In this document: piece after piece, positions 29,221 through 37,657 of the stretch
Layout: the number at the start of each line of letters is the position of its first letter
Position numbering within the stretch: position 1 is the first letter of the stretch
Notes under the pieces: generated by a model
Seen by the model: only the letters and a program-made list of their open reading frames with translations
What the model was told of the DNA's origin: nothing
Database searches by the model: none
Program-made: the position numbers and the translations under genes
Assembly (NCBI RefSeq): GCF_001613065.1
Contig: NZ_BDBQ01000014.1
Location: forward strand, 1 to 64,000
DNA length: 64,000 nucleotides
Source of the DNA: Nocardia miyunensis NBRC 108239
GTDB lineage: Bacteria; Actinomycetota; Actinomycetes; Mycobacteriales; Mycobacteriaceae
Reading direction: 5' to 3'

Positions 29221-29718
29221 TCAGCGGCGTCGGCGGAACGGGGCGCGCCATCGCGGTGTGGCCGATTCGGCGGGTGTGCGCTCGGCGTCCGCCGGGCGCT
29301 CGGGCCGAGCCGCCGGTTGCCGCCGGGCACGCCACCGCGCGACCACTTCGTCGGCCTTCACCGGCCGGACATTGACCTGCGGTCCGTGCGGCATCCGCAA
29401 CCACTCGATGATCCGGGCGTTGAGCTCGGAGACGTGCTCGCGAACCTGTTGCTCGGAATTCATCGCCCGCACCGCGTCGGGCAGCCGCTCCACATCGCGA
29501 CGCAGCAGCAGCGACGGCGGCAGCACCCCGTCGCCGGTCACCCCCTCGCGACGCAGATAATCGTTGAGCCACCAGTTCTCGTCGTATCGCTGCCCGGCAT
29601 CAGGCAGCGGCTTGCCCGCACCGGGCAGATCATCGAATTCGCCACGTTCGGTTGCCTCACGAATCTGCTTGTCCAACCACGATTCGTAGGTCATTCCTGC
29701 TGGTTTGCGTTCCGTCAT
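29221..29718 (-). CDS. DUF1992 (DnaJ-C28-like) protein
   Basis: The 165-residue protein carries the DUF1992 motif at its N-terminus: YESWLDKQIREATERGEFDDLPGAGKPLP (given here only as the region of residues 10-38) followed by DENWWLNDYLRREGV. This domain is found in bacterial proteins and in the DnaJ-like DNAJC28 of animals. Its function is unknown. The C-terminal third is Arg/Pro-rich and probably disordered. It lies upstream of guaB1 on the same strand with a gap of about 90 bp, so it may have its own promoter or share one. Confidence 0.88.
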   Translation of the reverse strand: MTERKPAGMTYESWLDKQIREATERGEFDDLPGAGKPLPDAGQRYDENWWLNDYLRREGVTGDGVLPPSLLLRRDVERLPDAVRAMNSEQQVREHVSELNARIIEWLRMPHGPQVNVRPVKADEVVARWRARRQPAARPERPADAERTPAESATPRWRAPFRRRR

Positions 29719-29920
29719 CGGTGCCCCTCCACGATCGACCGAGTCCGAGCCTAATCGATCCGAGTGTCCGAATTATCGGAATATTGCACGGCTGCTACGG
29801 AACCGCCGGGGCGATTCGGGGACTGGGCCGGTTCCGGTTATCGGATCGCGGTTGGGCCGAGGTGTCGCGGTTCGTGATGGCTGGTGTGGCGCGAAGGTCG
29901 ACGCGAGCCCGCGGTGAGGG

Positions 29921-31339
29921 TCAGCGGGGGTGGCGGTTTCGGCGCGTGGAATGCGATCGGGCGGGGCGGGATCGGCGGTGGTGATCGCCGGGGTCGGTGC
30001 GGGGGCGTGGCGGGGGAGCGGGGGCGGCCGGGTCGGGGACCGGGGTGCCGGAGGGGCGCCGGGCTCCGGTGAGATCGGTGAGGTGGCGGTCGCCGGGGCG
30101 AATCTCCGTGTGGGCGGGGCGAATTCCGGCGTCGCGGAGCAGTTTTTCGGCGGTCTCGCGCTCATCTGCTGTGACCAGTGTGATCACGGTGCCGGTCGCT
30201 CCCGCGCGGGCGGTGCGGCCCGCGCGGTGCAGGTAGTCCTTCGGATCGGCGGGTGGGTCCACGTGGACGACCAGGGAGATGTCGTCGACGTGGATGCCGC
30301 GGGCGGCGACGTCGGTCGCGACCAGGACGGGGGCGGAGCCGTCGGCGAAGGCGGCGAGGGTGCGGGTGCGCTGGTTCTGGGCCTTGCCGCCGTGCAGGGT
30401 CGCCGCGGCGATTCCGGATTCGCGCAGGCGGCGGGCCAGTTTGTCCGCGCCGTACTGGGTGCGCACGAACAGCAGGGTGCGGCCCTCGCGGGCGGCGATC
30501 TCGGTGACCACCGCGCGTTTGTCGGCCTTGCGTAGGTACAGGAGGTGATGGGTGATGTTCGGGGTCGATTCGAGCCCGCCCGGTGCCGGCGTGCGTGCGG
30601 TCGTCACGGTGTCGGACGGCTGGTCTGCCGGATCATCCTGTGGCACAAGGAGATCGGGGGCTGCTTCCGCGTTGCTGGCCGATTCGGCGTCGACCGCGTG
30701 CAGCACCGGGTCGCGCAGGTACTTCCGCACCAGAACGTCCACCGCGTCGTCGAGGGTGGCCGAGAACAGCAGATGCTGAGTGTTCGCGGGCAGCAGATCC
30801 AACAGGGCGGTGACCTGGTCGAGAAAGCCGAGCTGGGCCATGTGATCGGCCTCGTCCACCGCGACGACCCGGACGGCGTCGAGCCCGGCCGCACCCTGTG
30901 CGATCAGATCGGCGAGTCGTCCGGGCGTGGCGATGAGCAGATCCACGCCCCGGTCCAGGCGCTGAGCCTGGCGGGCGATCGGCACGCCGCCGACCGCGGT
31001 CCCGAGCCGCAGCCCGAGTGCGAGGGCGGGTTCGTCCAGCGCCGTCTCGATCTGCAGGGCGAGTTCCCGGGTCGGCGCGAGAACCAGCCCGCGCGGTCGG
31101 CGGGGAGCCGAAGCCGCGCGGGTGAGCCGCACCAGCATCGGCAAGCCGAAGGCGAGGGTCTTGCCCGAACCCGTTGCGGCCCGGCCCAATACGTCGCGTC
31201 CGGCGAGGATGTCGGGGACGGTCGCGGCCTGGATCGGGAAGGCTGTCTCGAGCCCGGCCCGGCGCAACGCCTGCACCAGCGGGACCGGCAGGCCCAGATC
31301 GGCGAACCGCGGCACGCGAACCGCGCCCGGTTCAGGCAC
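29921..31339 (-). CDS. DEAD-box RNA helicase
   Basis: The 472-residue protein has the full DEAD-box motif set in order: Q motif with FPIQAATVP, Walker A ATGSGKT, PTRELA, TPGR, VDEADHM (DEAD), SAT, then in the second RecA domain ATDVAARGIHVDD and HRAGRTARAG. Between the domains a Pro/Ala/Asp-rich insertion (about 225-265) is unusual in length. The C-terminus is Pro/Arg/His-rich and probably binds RNA. It likely remodels RNA during ribosome assembly or in cold adaptation. The start overlaps the stop of the M56 gene by eight bases, so the two are cotranscribed. Confidence 0.93.
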   Translation of the reverse strand: MPEPGAVRVPRFADLGLPVPLVQALRRAGLETAFPIQAATVPDILAGRDVLGRAATGSGKTLAFGLPMLVRLTRAASAPRRPRGLVLAPTRELALQIETALDEPALALGLRLGTAVGGVPIARQAQRLDRGVDLLIATPGRLADLIAQGAAGLDAVRVVAVDEADHMAQLGFLDQVTALLDLLPANTQHLLFSATLDDAVDVLVRKYLRDPVLHAVDAESASNAEAAPDLLVPQDDPADQPSDTVTTARTPAPGGLESTPNITHHLLYLRKADKRAVVTEIAAREGRTLLFVRTQYGADKLARRLRESGIAAATLHGGKAQNQRTRTLAAFADGSAPVLVATDVAARGIHVDDISLVVHVDPPADPKDYLHRAGRTARAGATGTVITLVTADERETAEKLLRDAGIRPAHTEIRPGDRHLTDLTGARRPSGTPVPDPAAPAPPPRPRTDPGDHHRRSRPARSHSTRRNRHPR

Positions 31340-32276
31340 GGAACAGGCGCTTCAGCTCGACCAGCCACGGAATCGCCACCGCGAGGGTCGGCACCACCAG
31401 AATGGCCGCGGCCGCGAGATAGGCCGCCATCGCGATGCGTAGATCGCCCAGCGGACCGGCCAGCCGCTGGATGCGGATGAGGGTGGTCGGCCCGCCGACG
31501 GCCATCGCGCCCTGCGGCGCGGTCGAATTCGAACAGGCCACCAGCGCGCGGGCCAGCGGCGTCGCACCGGTGACCTTGACCGCGGAATCGTCGGCGAGCA
31601 GTTCGATCAGCAGTTTCACCGAGTCGAGCGCGGATTTGCTGCGCACGAACCGGGGGAACGCCTCGTGTGCGGCGGTGAACGCCTCGAGCACCAGATCGTG
31701 CCGGGCGCGCAGATGCGAACGCTCATGGCTGACGATCGCGGTCAGCTCCGATTCGGTCAGGCTGGTGAAGGTGCCCTGACTCAGCACCACGCGGCGGCGC
31801 AGTCCGGGCAGGCAGTAGGCGATCGGCTCGGCCGCAGCCAGCACGCGGATGTCCGCGGCGCGGTGGCCGCTCAGATCGCCGCCCTGATCGAGCAGGTCGA
31901 CCAGGATGCGGTGGCGGGTCCGGCGGCGTCTGGTGTGGATGCCGACGCGGATCACCATGTAGATCAGGCGCGCGCCGACGAGCAGGGTGAGGGCCAGGAC
32001 GATCACATAGGCCAGCCACAGCGGCAGGCCGAGTGCGTGGATCTCCCGGGTGGGCGAGGTGGTCGGCCGCCCGTCGGGGCCGGGGACCAGCAGCAGGCTG
32101 GCGATGGCGAGGCCGGAGCCGAAGGCGCTGAGCACCGCGGCGAGGGCGACGGCCTGCCACAGCACCAGGGCTGCCCGTGGCGTCCGGTACGGCCACGAGG
32201 CTCGGCTGAGCAGGGCTGGGACCGGTCCCGCCAGAAGCAAAGCGAGACCGGCGAATACCGGCGCGGTTGCGTTCAT
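31332..32276 (-). CDS. M56 family metallopeptidase, BlaR1-like membrane protein
   Basis: The 314-residue protein has three or four membrane helices (about 7-25, 36-64, 85-112 and 283-305) and the zinc-metalloprotease motif His184-Glu185-Arg-Ser-His188 (IVSHERSHLRARHD). No sensor penicillin-binding domain is present. In the BlaR1/MecR1 family such proteases inactivate the partner BlaI-type repressor after sensing a signal. The BlaI-type gene lies 63 bp upstream on the same strand, so a repressor/protease pair is formed. This matches Rv1845c-Rv1846c of M. tuberculosis, where the pair controls respiration- and beta-lactam-related genes. Confidence 0.9.
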   Translation of the reverse strand: MNATAPVFAGLALLLAGPVPALLSRASWPYRTPRAALVLWQAVALAAVLSAFGSGLAIASLLLVPGPDGRPTTSPTREIHALGLPLWLAYVIVLALTLLVGARLIYMVIRVGIHTRRRRTRHRILVDLLDQGGDLSGHRAADIRVLAAAEPIAYCLPGLRRRVVLSQGTFTSLTESELTAIVSHERSHLRARHDLVLEAFTAAHEAFPRFVRSKSALDSVKLLIELLADDSAVKVTGATPLARALVACSNSTAPQGAMAVGGPTTLIRIQRLAGPLGDLRIAMAAYLAAAAILVVPTLAVAIPWLVELKRLFRA

Positions 32277-32339
32277 GCTCAGCTCACTGCGTTGTGGGGC
32301 CAGGGCCCGAGATCGCGGCGTCGGGAGTGCCGCAGCTCT

Positions 32340-32777
32340 CTACTGCGGCGGGGCGACTCCTTTGTCGTCGGACGCGTTGCGCGTGGGATCGGACTCGGTG
32401 CGCGCGGCCTCGGTGGCTTCGAGCTTAGCGAGTGCCTCGCGCAGGGCCGCAGCCCCGTCGTTTCCGACCTGTTCGACGAAGTGCACCAGCGCCGCGCGAC
32501 GGCTGCCGACCTCGTCCGCCTGTTGGAGCGCGTCGACCATGAGGCTGGCGACGAGCTCGTCGCGAGTGTGCACGGGTGCGTAGCGGTGGGCTCGGTCGTC
32601 GCGCTGCTGGACGACGAGATCCTTCTTCGCCAGACGCTGCAGAACCGTCATCACCGTGGTGTACGCGAGTTCGCGATGCGCTGCGAGGGCTTCGTGAACC
32701 TGCCTGACCGTCTGCGGTTGATCGGCCGACCACAACTGGTCCATGACCGCTTTCTCGAGTTCACCAAGACCTGCCAT
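32340..32777 (-). CDS. BlaI/MecI/CopY-type transcriptional repressor
   Basis: The 145-residue protein begins with the BlaI winged helix: LGELEKAVMDQLWSADQPQT, VRQVHEALA, then LAYTTVMTVLQRLAKKDLVV, the recognition helix and wing. The C-terminal half forms the dimer domain, and the tail is acidic and polar. It should repress its own operon and dispersed targets until cleaved by the adjacent M56 protease. A dyad resembling the mycobacterial BlaI site (TAC.AC...GT.GTA) lies 36 bp upstream of the start. It corresponds to Rv1846c in the conserved order guaB1 - M56 - BlaI - MrsI - thioesterase - urease. Confidence 0.92.
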   Translation of the reverse strand: MAGLGELEKAVMDQLWSADQPQTVRQVHEALAAHRELAYTTVMTVLQRLAKKDLVVQQRDDRAHRYAPVHTRDELVASLMVDALQQADEVGSRRAALVHFVEQVGNDGAAALREALAKLEATEAARTESDPTRNASDDKGVAPPQ

Positions 32778-32812
32778 CCCACAAGCTTACGGAGTCAACG
32801 ACGCAAATGCGT

Positions 32813-32829
32813 ACTACATATCGTCGTAA
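32813..32829. promoter_or_regulatory. Probable BlaI operator
   Basis: TACTACATATCGTCGTA is an imperfect dyad (TACTAC against TACGAC on the other strand) located 36 bp before the BlaI ATG. It resembles the TACnAC...GTnGTA operators bound by mycobacterial BlaI. Autorepression is inferred. Confidence 0.6.
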
Positions 32830-32904
32830 CCAGTCGGTAGCTCTGTGGGATTTTTCATACGGACCGTCGTGGCGCGACGAATAACTCCTGGGTGATCCCA
32901 TCCA

Positions 32905-32936
32905 TTGCCTCGTCAAGTCTGGTAAGCCTAACCTAT
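32905..32936 (+). promoter_or_regulatory. Iron-regulated promoter with DtxR/IdeR box for the FhuF-like gene
   Basis: A 19-bp sequence at 32918-32936 (TCTGGTAAGCCTAACCTAT) matches the IdeR/DtxR consensus at 15 of 19 positions. It overlaps a promoter with TTGCCT (32905-32910), an 18-bp spacer and TAACCT (32929-32934). Iron-loaded IdeR bound here would block transcription. Confidence 0.7.
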
Positions 32937-32976
32937 CTTTTGTTCTGGTCCGCACTGTTTCCCGAAGGAGGTTCGA

Positions 32977-33684
32977 ATGTTCGAGCCGATCACCGCCTGT
33001 CCGCCACGCCACTGCGAGCCGGTATTCGGGCATGTCTGTCAGCGGTTGCGGGCCCTGCAGCCGGAACATCCGCGCGTGTACGCCGTCGCCGCGATGGCCG
33101 ATCACGGCCGACGCCGCTGGTGGCGGCTGTCCGACGGCCTGGACGAGGGCCGCATCGCCCTGATGTACCGCCGTCACGCCGCCGAGATGAGCAATGCCGA
33201 TATCGCCGCGGAGGTGGTCGCGACGGCGCTGATCCACGCGGTGGTCGGCCGCGTGGTCGCGCTGCTGGTGGCCGAGGGGCGCGCCTGGGATCCCGGCCTC
33301 GAGAATCTGTGGGTGCATTCGGACAACGACGGCGGTATCGACTGGGCGGGCCTGTCCGACACCACGATTCGCGTCGTCGAAGGTGATCGGCTGGCAGGGG
33401 AGCCGGGTGTGGTGGTGCTGCCGTGCGAGCGGGCGTTGCAGGTGTGGCTGGCGCATCGGTGTTCGACCGCGCTGACGCTCGTGCAGGTCGCCCTGTGGCG
33501 CTGCGCCGGGCTGGCCCCGGGGCGGTTCTGGTCGCTGGTGGCCGAGAGCGTCGTCGGCGCGGCGACGTATGTGCCGGATCTCGCGGGCACCTCCTCGACG
33601 GTGGGCGCCGAACGCGGGCAGGTTCTGCTGGCCGCGATGCAGGAGCGCGGCCTTCCGGTCCGAAAGACTTGCCTAGTTAGGTAA
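32977..33684 (+). CDS. FhuF-like (ferric siderophore reductase-type) protein, lacking the C-terminal Fe-S cysteines
   Basis: The 235-residue protein resembles actinobacterial FhuF-type proteins that reduce iron released from siderophores. It is soluble and ends RKTCLVR. Full FhuF proteins finish with a 2Fe-2S motif of the type CC-x10-C-x2-C, preceded by a similar R-[RK]-[ST]-C. Here only the first cysteine (in KTC) is present and the stop codon lies inside a second IdeR box. The protein may therefore have lost its cluster domain, or belong to a cluster-free variant. GGAGG lies eight bases before the ATG. An IdeR-type promoter precedes the gene, so expression should rise when iron is scarce. 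Confidence 0.65.
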   Translation: MFEPITACPPRHCEPVFGHVCQRLRALQPEHPRVYAVAAMADHGRRRWWRLSDGLDEGRIALMYRRHAAEMSNADIAAEVVATALIHAVVGRVVALLVAEGRAWDPGLENLWVHSDNDGGIDWAGLSDTTIRVVEGDRLAGEPGVVVLPCERALQVWLAHRCSTALTLVQVALWRCAGLAPGRFWSLVAESVVGAATYVPDLAGTSSTVGAERGQVLLAAMQERGLPVRKTCLVR

Positions 33685-33698
33685 GGCTGCCCTACACT
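33669..33698 (+). promoter_or_regulatory. Iron-regulated promoter (IdeR box between -35 and -10) of the sRNA
   Basis: TTGCCT (33669-33674), an 18-bp spacer and TACACT (33693-33698) form a good promoter. The 19-bp sequence 33677-33695 (TTAGGTAAGGCTGCCCTAC) matches the IdeR consensus at 15 of 19 positions and fills the spacer. The box overlaps the stop codon of the FhuF-like gene. Confidence 0.78.
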
Positions 33699-33704
33699 CA
33701 AACC

Positions 33705-33800
33705 CGGCGTCAAGATCGAGCGAGAGTCCCGAGGGCTGCGGTCGACTCCCCGATCTGTTGCCGCGGCGGGTCCGGCCATTGTGCCGGGCCCGCCGCTCTC
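33705..33800 (+). ncRNA. Probable iron-responsive small RNA, MrsI (ncRv11846) counterpart
   Basis: An IdeR-box promoter ends at 33698, so transcription should begin near 33705. A strong hairpin at 33763-33796 would end it, giving an RNA of about 95 nt. No open frame of note fits the interval. In M. tuberculosis the iron-starvation sRNA MrsI is encoded between Rv1846c (BlaI) and Rv1847 (thioesterase) and is repressed by IdeR. The same two neighbours flank this site, apart from the extra FhuF-like gene. MrsI lowers expression of non-essential iron proteins when iron is scarce. Identity rests on promoter, size, terminator and synteny; the seed sequence was not compared. Confidence 0.72.
33763..33796 (+). 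terminator. Terminator hairpin of the MrsI-like sRNA
   Basis: The arms 33763-33776 and 33783-33796 pair over 14 bp with one G-U wobble and a six-base loop (CATTGT). TCTCGTCTCC follows. It stands 87 bp before the thioesterase start. Confidence 0.75.
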
Positions 33801-33882
33801 GTCTCCGGCGTGGGAATATCGCCGGTCACACTTGGTCCTACCCGCGAATCCGGCATCAGCCGGGATATGCCACTGTTTTCGC

Positions 33883-34329
33883 ATGACAGAGAACGATCGG
33901 TCCGGGATCCGCTCGCTGGCGGATCTGACTCCCGAGCAGATGACCCGCTTCAGCGAGGGCAGCTTCTCCGATCTGATCGGACTGAAATACACCGAGGTCT
34001 CGCCCGATCGGGTGGTCGGGGAATGGGTCGTGTCCCCGCAACTGCATCAGCCCGCGGGCATCGTCAACGGTGGCGTGTACTGCACCGTCATCGAGACGCT
34101 CGCCAGCGTGGGCGGCGGAGTCTGGTACGGCGATCGCGGATCGGTGGTCGGGGTGAACAACAACACAGATTTCCTGCGCGCGGTCCGCGACGGTGCGCTG
34201 CGCGGCATCGCGACGCCGGTTCATCGCGGCCGTCTGCAGCAGCTGTGGCAGGTGGCGATCACCGATGAGCAGGATCGGGTGATCGCGCGGGGACAGGTCC
34301 GGCTGCAGAATCTGCCCGCCGCCGACTGA
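33883..34329 (+). CDS. PaaI-type hotdog thioesterase (Rv1847-like)
   Basis: The 148-residue protein has a single hotdog domain with the PaaI-type motif HQPAGIVNGGVYCTVIETLAS, where Asn, Gly and Glu shape the acyl-CoA site, and VGVNNNTDFLRAV on the central strand. It should hydrolyse an acyl-CoA or aroyl-CoA; the substrate is not known. The ATG at 33883 (MTENDRSGIRSL) is chosen as it gives the usual length; the frame is open upstream through the sRNA region. It lies directly before ureA, as Rv1847 does in M. tuberculosis, but a functional link to urease is not evident. Confidence 0.88.
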   Translation: MTENDRSGIRSLADLTPEQMTRFSEGSFSDLIGLKYTEVSPDRVVGEWVVSPQLHQPAGIVNGGVYCTVIETLASVGGGVWYGDRGSVVGVNNNTDFLRAVRDGALRGIATPVHRGRLQQLWQVAITDEQDRVIARGQVRLQNLPAAD

Positions 34330-34420
34330 CCTGCGCGTCCGGGCCCGCGAATCCGGCGCGCGATTGCGGGGCCGCCGTGCCAGAATGTCCGACACCGACA
34401 GATCCGCCTAGGGAGTCCGC

Positions 34421-34723
34421 ATGCGATTGTCGCCGCACGAGCAGGAACGGCTGATGCTCAGCTATGCGGCCGAACTGGCCCGGCGACGCAAGGACCGAGG
34501 ACTGCGGCTCAATCACCCCGAGGCGATCGCGATCATCACCGACCACGTGCTCGAGGGGGCTCGCGACGGGCGCACCGTCGCGGAGCTGATGGCCTCGGGA
34601 CGCACGGTGCTGAGCCGCGAGGACGTCATGGAGGGCATCCCCGAGATGATCCCCGACGTGCAGGTGGAGGCCACTTTCCCGGACGGCACCAAGCTCGTCA
34701 CCGTCCACCATCCGATCGGCTGA
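34421..34723 (+). CDS. ureA: Urease gamma subunit
   Basis: The 100-residue protein is full-length UreA, from [20 protein letters not shown] to the terminal [14 protein letters not shown]. It is the small structural subunit of the nickel enzyme that splits urea to ammonia and carbamate. AGGGAG precedes the ATG. ureB begins eight bases after the stop. No regulator or nickel transporter gene adjoins. Confidence 0.97.
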   Translation: MRLSPHEQERLMLSYAAELARRRKDRGLRLNHPEAIAIITDHVLEGARDGRTVAELMASGRTVLSREDVMEGIPEMIPDVQVEATFPDGTKLVTVHHPIG

Positions 34724-34730
34724 ACCGCCC

Positions 34731-35084
34731 ATGACGCACGACGATTCCGCCCGCGCGAACACCGCGACGGGCCTGGTACCCGGCGAATTCCTGTATGCCG
34801 CGGAACCCGTCGAGATCAATGCCGGTGCGGACCGGATCGAACTCGAGGTGGTCAACACCGGCGACCGGCCGGTGCAGGTCGGCTCGCACGTGCACTTCCC
34901 GCAGGCCAACTCCGCGCTGCGGTTCGATCGGACGGCCGCGCACGGCCGTCGCCTGGATATTCCCGCGGGCACCGCGGTGCGCTTCGAACCCGGTCTGGGA
35001 CAGCGAGTTTCGCTGGTCCCGCTGGGCGGTGCGCGCGAGGTGCACGGTATCGGTCTGCACGCACCCGGAAAGCTGGACGCCTGA
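34731..35084 (+). CDS. ureB: Urease beta subunit
   Basis: The 117-residue protein contains the UreB core: [53 protein letters not shown] and a short tail. It packs against UreC near the flap that covers the active site. Its stop overlaps the ureC start by one base (TGATG), giving translational coupling and equal subunit supply. The N-terminal dozen residues are variable in the family. Confidence 0.97.
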   Translation: MTHDDSARANTATGLVPGEFLYAAEPVEINAGADRIELEVVNTGDRPVQVGSHVHFPQANSALRFDRTAAHGRRLDIPAGTAVRFEPGLGQRVSLVPLGGAREVHGIGLHAPGKLDA

Positions 35085-36805
35085 TGGTCGAATTGTCCCG
35101 TGCCCGTTACGCGGAGCTGTTCGGGCCCACCGTCGGCGACCGGATTCGCCTGGCGGACACCGATCTGCTGATCGAGATCACCGAGGATCGCTGCGGCGGA
35201 CCGGGACTCGCCGGTGACGAGGCCGTCTTCGGCGGCGGCAAGGTGCTGCGCGAATCCATGGGCCAGGCCCGTGCCACCCGCGCCGAGGGCACCCCGGACA
35301 CCGTCATCACCGGTGCGGTGATCATCGATCACTGGGGAATCATCAAGGCCGATATCGGTATTCGCGACGGACGCATCTGCGCCATCGGCAAGGCCGGCAA
35401 TCCCGACACCATGGACGGCGTCCATCCGGATCTGGTGGTGGGCCCCGGCACGGAGATCATCGCGGGCAACGGGCGCATCCTCACCGCCGGCGCGATCGAC
35501 TGCCATGTGCACTTCATCTGCCCGCAGCTGCTCGAGGAGGCGCTCGGCGGCGGCATCACCACCATGATCGGCGGCGGGACCGGTCCGGCCGAGGGCAGCA
35601 AGGCGACCACGGTCAGTCCCGGCGCGTGGCATCTGGGCCGGATGCTCGAGGCCACCGACGCGTGGCCGGTGAACATCCTGTTGCTCGGCAAGGGCAATAC
35701 CGTCCGCCACGAGGCGATGTGGGAGCAATTGCGCGGCGGCGCAGGGGGATTCAAGCTGCACGAGGACTGGGGCACCACGCCCGCGGCGATCGATGCCTGT
35801 CTGACCGTCGCCGATGCGGCGGGCGTTCAGGTCGCCCTGCACTCGGACACGTTGAACGAGGCCGGATTCGTCGAGGACACCCTGGCCGCGATCGCGGGCC
35901 GGGCCATCCACTCGTATCACACCGAGGGTGCGGGCGGCGGGCACGCGCCCGACATCATTACCGTCGCAGCGCATCCCAATGTGATGCCCAGTTCGACCAA
36001 CCCGACCCGGCCGCATACGGTCAACACCCTGGACGAGCATCTGGACATGCTCATGGTGTGCCATCACCTGAATCCGTCCGTGCCGGAGGATCTGGCCTTC
36101 GCCGAGAGCCGGATCCGGCCCTCCACCATCGCCGCGGAGGATCTGCTGCACGATCTGGGCGCGATCTCCATGATCGGCAGCGATTCCCAGGCCATGGGCC
36201 GGATCGGTGAGGTCGTCATGCGCACCTGGCAGACCGCGCACATGATGAAGCGGCGGCGCGGCGCGCTGCCCGGCGACGGCGCGGCGGATAACAACCGGGT
36301 GCGCCGGTACATCTCGAAATACACCATCTGCCCGGCGATCACGCACGGCCTGGATCACGAGATCGGCTCGGTCGAGGTGGGCAAACTGGCCGATCTGGTG
36401 CTGTGGGAACCGGCCTTCTTCGGGGTGCGCCCGCACGCGGTGCTCAAGGGCGGCGCTATCGCGTGGGCGGCCATGGGCGATGCGAACGCCTCCATTCCGA
36501 CACCGCAACCGGTGCTGCCGCGCCCCATGTTCGGCGCGGCCCCCGCGGTGACCGCCGGCACCGCGCTGCATTTCGTCTCCGAACAGGCGATCGAGTCGGG
36601 CCTGGCCGATCGGTTGCGGGTGAACCGCAGACTGGTCCCGGTGGCGAACGTCCGGCGGCGCACCAAGGCCGATCTGCCGCACAACGACGCCATGTCCCGC
36701 ATCGAGGTCGACCCGGACACCTTCACCGTGCGCGTCGACGGCGAGGTCTGGGCCGAACAGCCCGCCACCGAACTGCCCATGGCACAGCGGTATTTCCTGT
36801 TCTGA
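35084..36805 (+). CDS. ureC: Urease alpha (catalytic) subunit
   Basis: The 573-residue protein has every active-site residue at its expected place. His141 and His143 (DCHVHF), the Lys224 that is carbamylated to bridge the two nickel ions ([10 protein letters not shown]), His253 and His279 as nickel ligands, Cys326-His327 on the mobile flap (MVCHHLN) and Asp367 ([10 protein letters not shown]) are all present. It hydrolyses urea in the cytoplasm after metallation by UreDFG. Unlike in M. tuberculosis, ureF does not follow directly: four unrelated genes on about 4.5 kb separate ureC from ureF. Confidence 0.98.
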   Translation: MVELSRARYAELFGPTVGDRIRLADTDLLIEITEDRCGGPGLAGDEAVFGGGKVLRESMGQARATRAEGTPDTVITGAVIIDHWGIIKADIGIRDGRICAIGKAGNPDTMDGVHPDLVVGPGTEIIAGNGRILTAGAIDCHVHFICPQLLEEALGGGITTMIGGGTGPAEGSKATTVSPGAWHLGRMLEATDAWPVNILLLGKGNTVRHEAMWEQLRGGAGGFKLHEDWGTTPAAIDACLTVADAAGVQVALHSDTLNEAGFVEDTLAAIAGRAIHSYHTEGAGGGHAPDIITVAAHPNVMPSSTNPTRPHTVNTLDEHLDMLMVCHHLNPSVPEDLAFAESRIRPSTIAAEDLLHDLGAISMIGSDSQAMGRIGEVVMRTWQTAHMMKRRRGALPGDGAADNNRVRRYISKYTICPAITHGLDHEIGSVEVGKLADLVLWEPAFFGVRPHAVLKGGAIAWAAMGDANASIPTPQPVLPRPMFGAAPAVTAGTALHFVSEQAIESGLADRLRVNRRLVPVANVRRRTKADLPHNDAMSRIEVDPDTFTVRVDGEVWAEQPATELPMAQRYFLF

Positions 36806-36870
36806 TCGCTGGGTCCTCGGGCCGTGAGCATGATCCGGCGATGCGGCGTTCGGAGTGGCAGACTGCGATC

Positions 36871-37533
36871 ATGACGAATGACCAATGGGACGACGTGGAT
36901 CGGTATCTGGTGCAGACCCTGGTCGGGGATGGGGATTCCGGTGTACTGCAAGCGAATTCGGCAGCCGGGCTGCCGCCCATCGACGTATCGCCCGCACAGG
37001 GGAAGTTCCTGCATCTGATCGCGCGCTCGATCGGGGCGCGGCGGGTGCTGGAGATCGGCACGCTCGGCGGATACAGCACGATCTGGCTGGCTCGGGCGGT
37101 CGGCGAGGACGGACAGGTGATCAGCCTGGAATTCCAGCCGCGTCATGCCGAGGTCGCCCGCGAGAATCTGGACCGGGCCGGGGTCGGCAAGCGGGTGGAG
37201 GTCCGGGTCGGCGCGGCGCTGGACAGCCTGCCGGTGCTGGCGAAGGAGAATCCCGCGCCGTTCGATCTGGTCTTCATCGACGCGGACAAGGTCAACAACG
37301 CCAACTACGTGCAGTGGGCGTTGCGCCTGACGCGCCCGGGTTCGGTGATCATCATCGATAACGTCGTGCGTCACGGCGCCATCGCCGACCCGGATTCGTC
37401 CGACGAGGCGGTGCGGGCCAGCCGCGAGGTGATCGAACTGCTCGGCTCCGAACCGCGGTTGGAGGCATCGGTCCTGCAGACCGTCGGCAGTAAGGGCTGG
37501 GACGGATTCGCGTACGCGGTGGTGTCGGAGTAG
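36871..37533 (+). CDS. SAM-dependent O-methyltransferase (family 3, COMT type)
   Basis: The 220-residue protein is a class I methyltransferase: RVLEIGTLGGYSTIWLARAV is the SAM-binding loop, FDLVFIDADKVNNANYVQWA carries metal-binding Asp residues, and SVIIIDNVVRHG completes the cation-dependent COMT-like site. It probably methylates a catechol-type hydroxyl with Mg2+. ATG 36871 is chosen as giving the usual N-terminus; an in-frame ATG ten codons upstream is possible. It begins the block that interrupts the urease operon and has no functional tie to urease. Confidence 0.9.
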   Translation: MTNDQWDDVDRYLVQTLVGDGDSGVLQANSAAGLPPIDVSPAQGKFLHLIARSIGARRVLEIGTLGGYSTIWLARAVGEDGQVISLEFQPRHAEVARENLDRAGVGKRVEVRVGAALDSLPVLAKENPAPFDLVFIDADKVNNANYVQWALRLTRPGSVIIIDNVVRHGAIADPDSSDEAVRASREVIELLGSEPRLEASVLQTVGSKGWDGFAYAVVSE

Positions 37534-37657
37534 GCGTCGGCTCAACCCGGTTCGTCTGACGCCGCCGAATGCCACGGGCGCCGCGGTCGCTCCCGCCGGA
37601 TCGACGATCGCCGCCGGGTGCGGGAGGACCGTGGTTGCCGGGTGGCTGGAGAGAGGC

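Noticed and set aside
33781..33882. Longer N-terminus for the thioesterase through the sRNA terminator
   Set aside because: The added residues are unconserved and would be encoded by the hairpin; ATG 33883 gives the family length.
34259..36682. 807-codon frame antisense to the urease genes
   Set aside because: Shadow frame of ureC; low-complexity Gly/Arg/His composition and no start signal.
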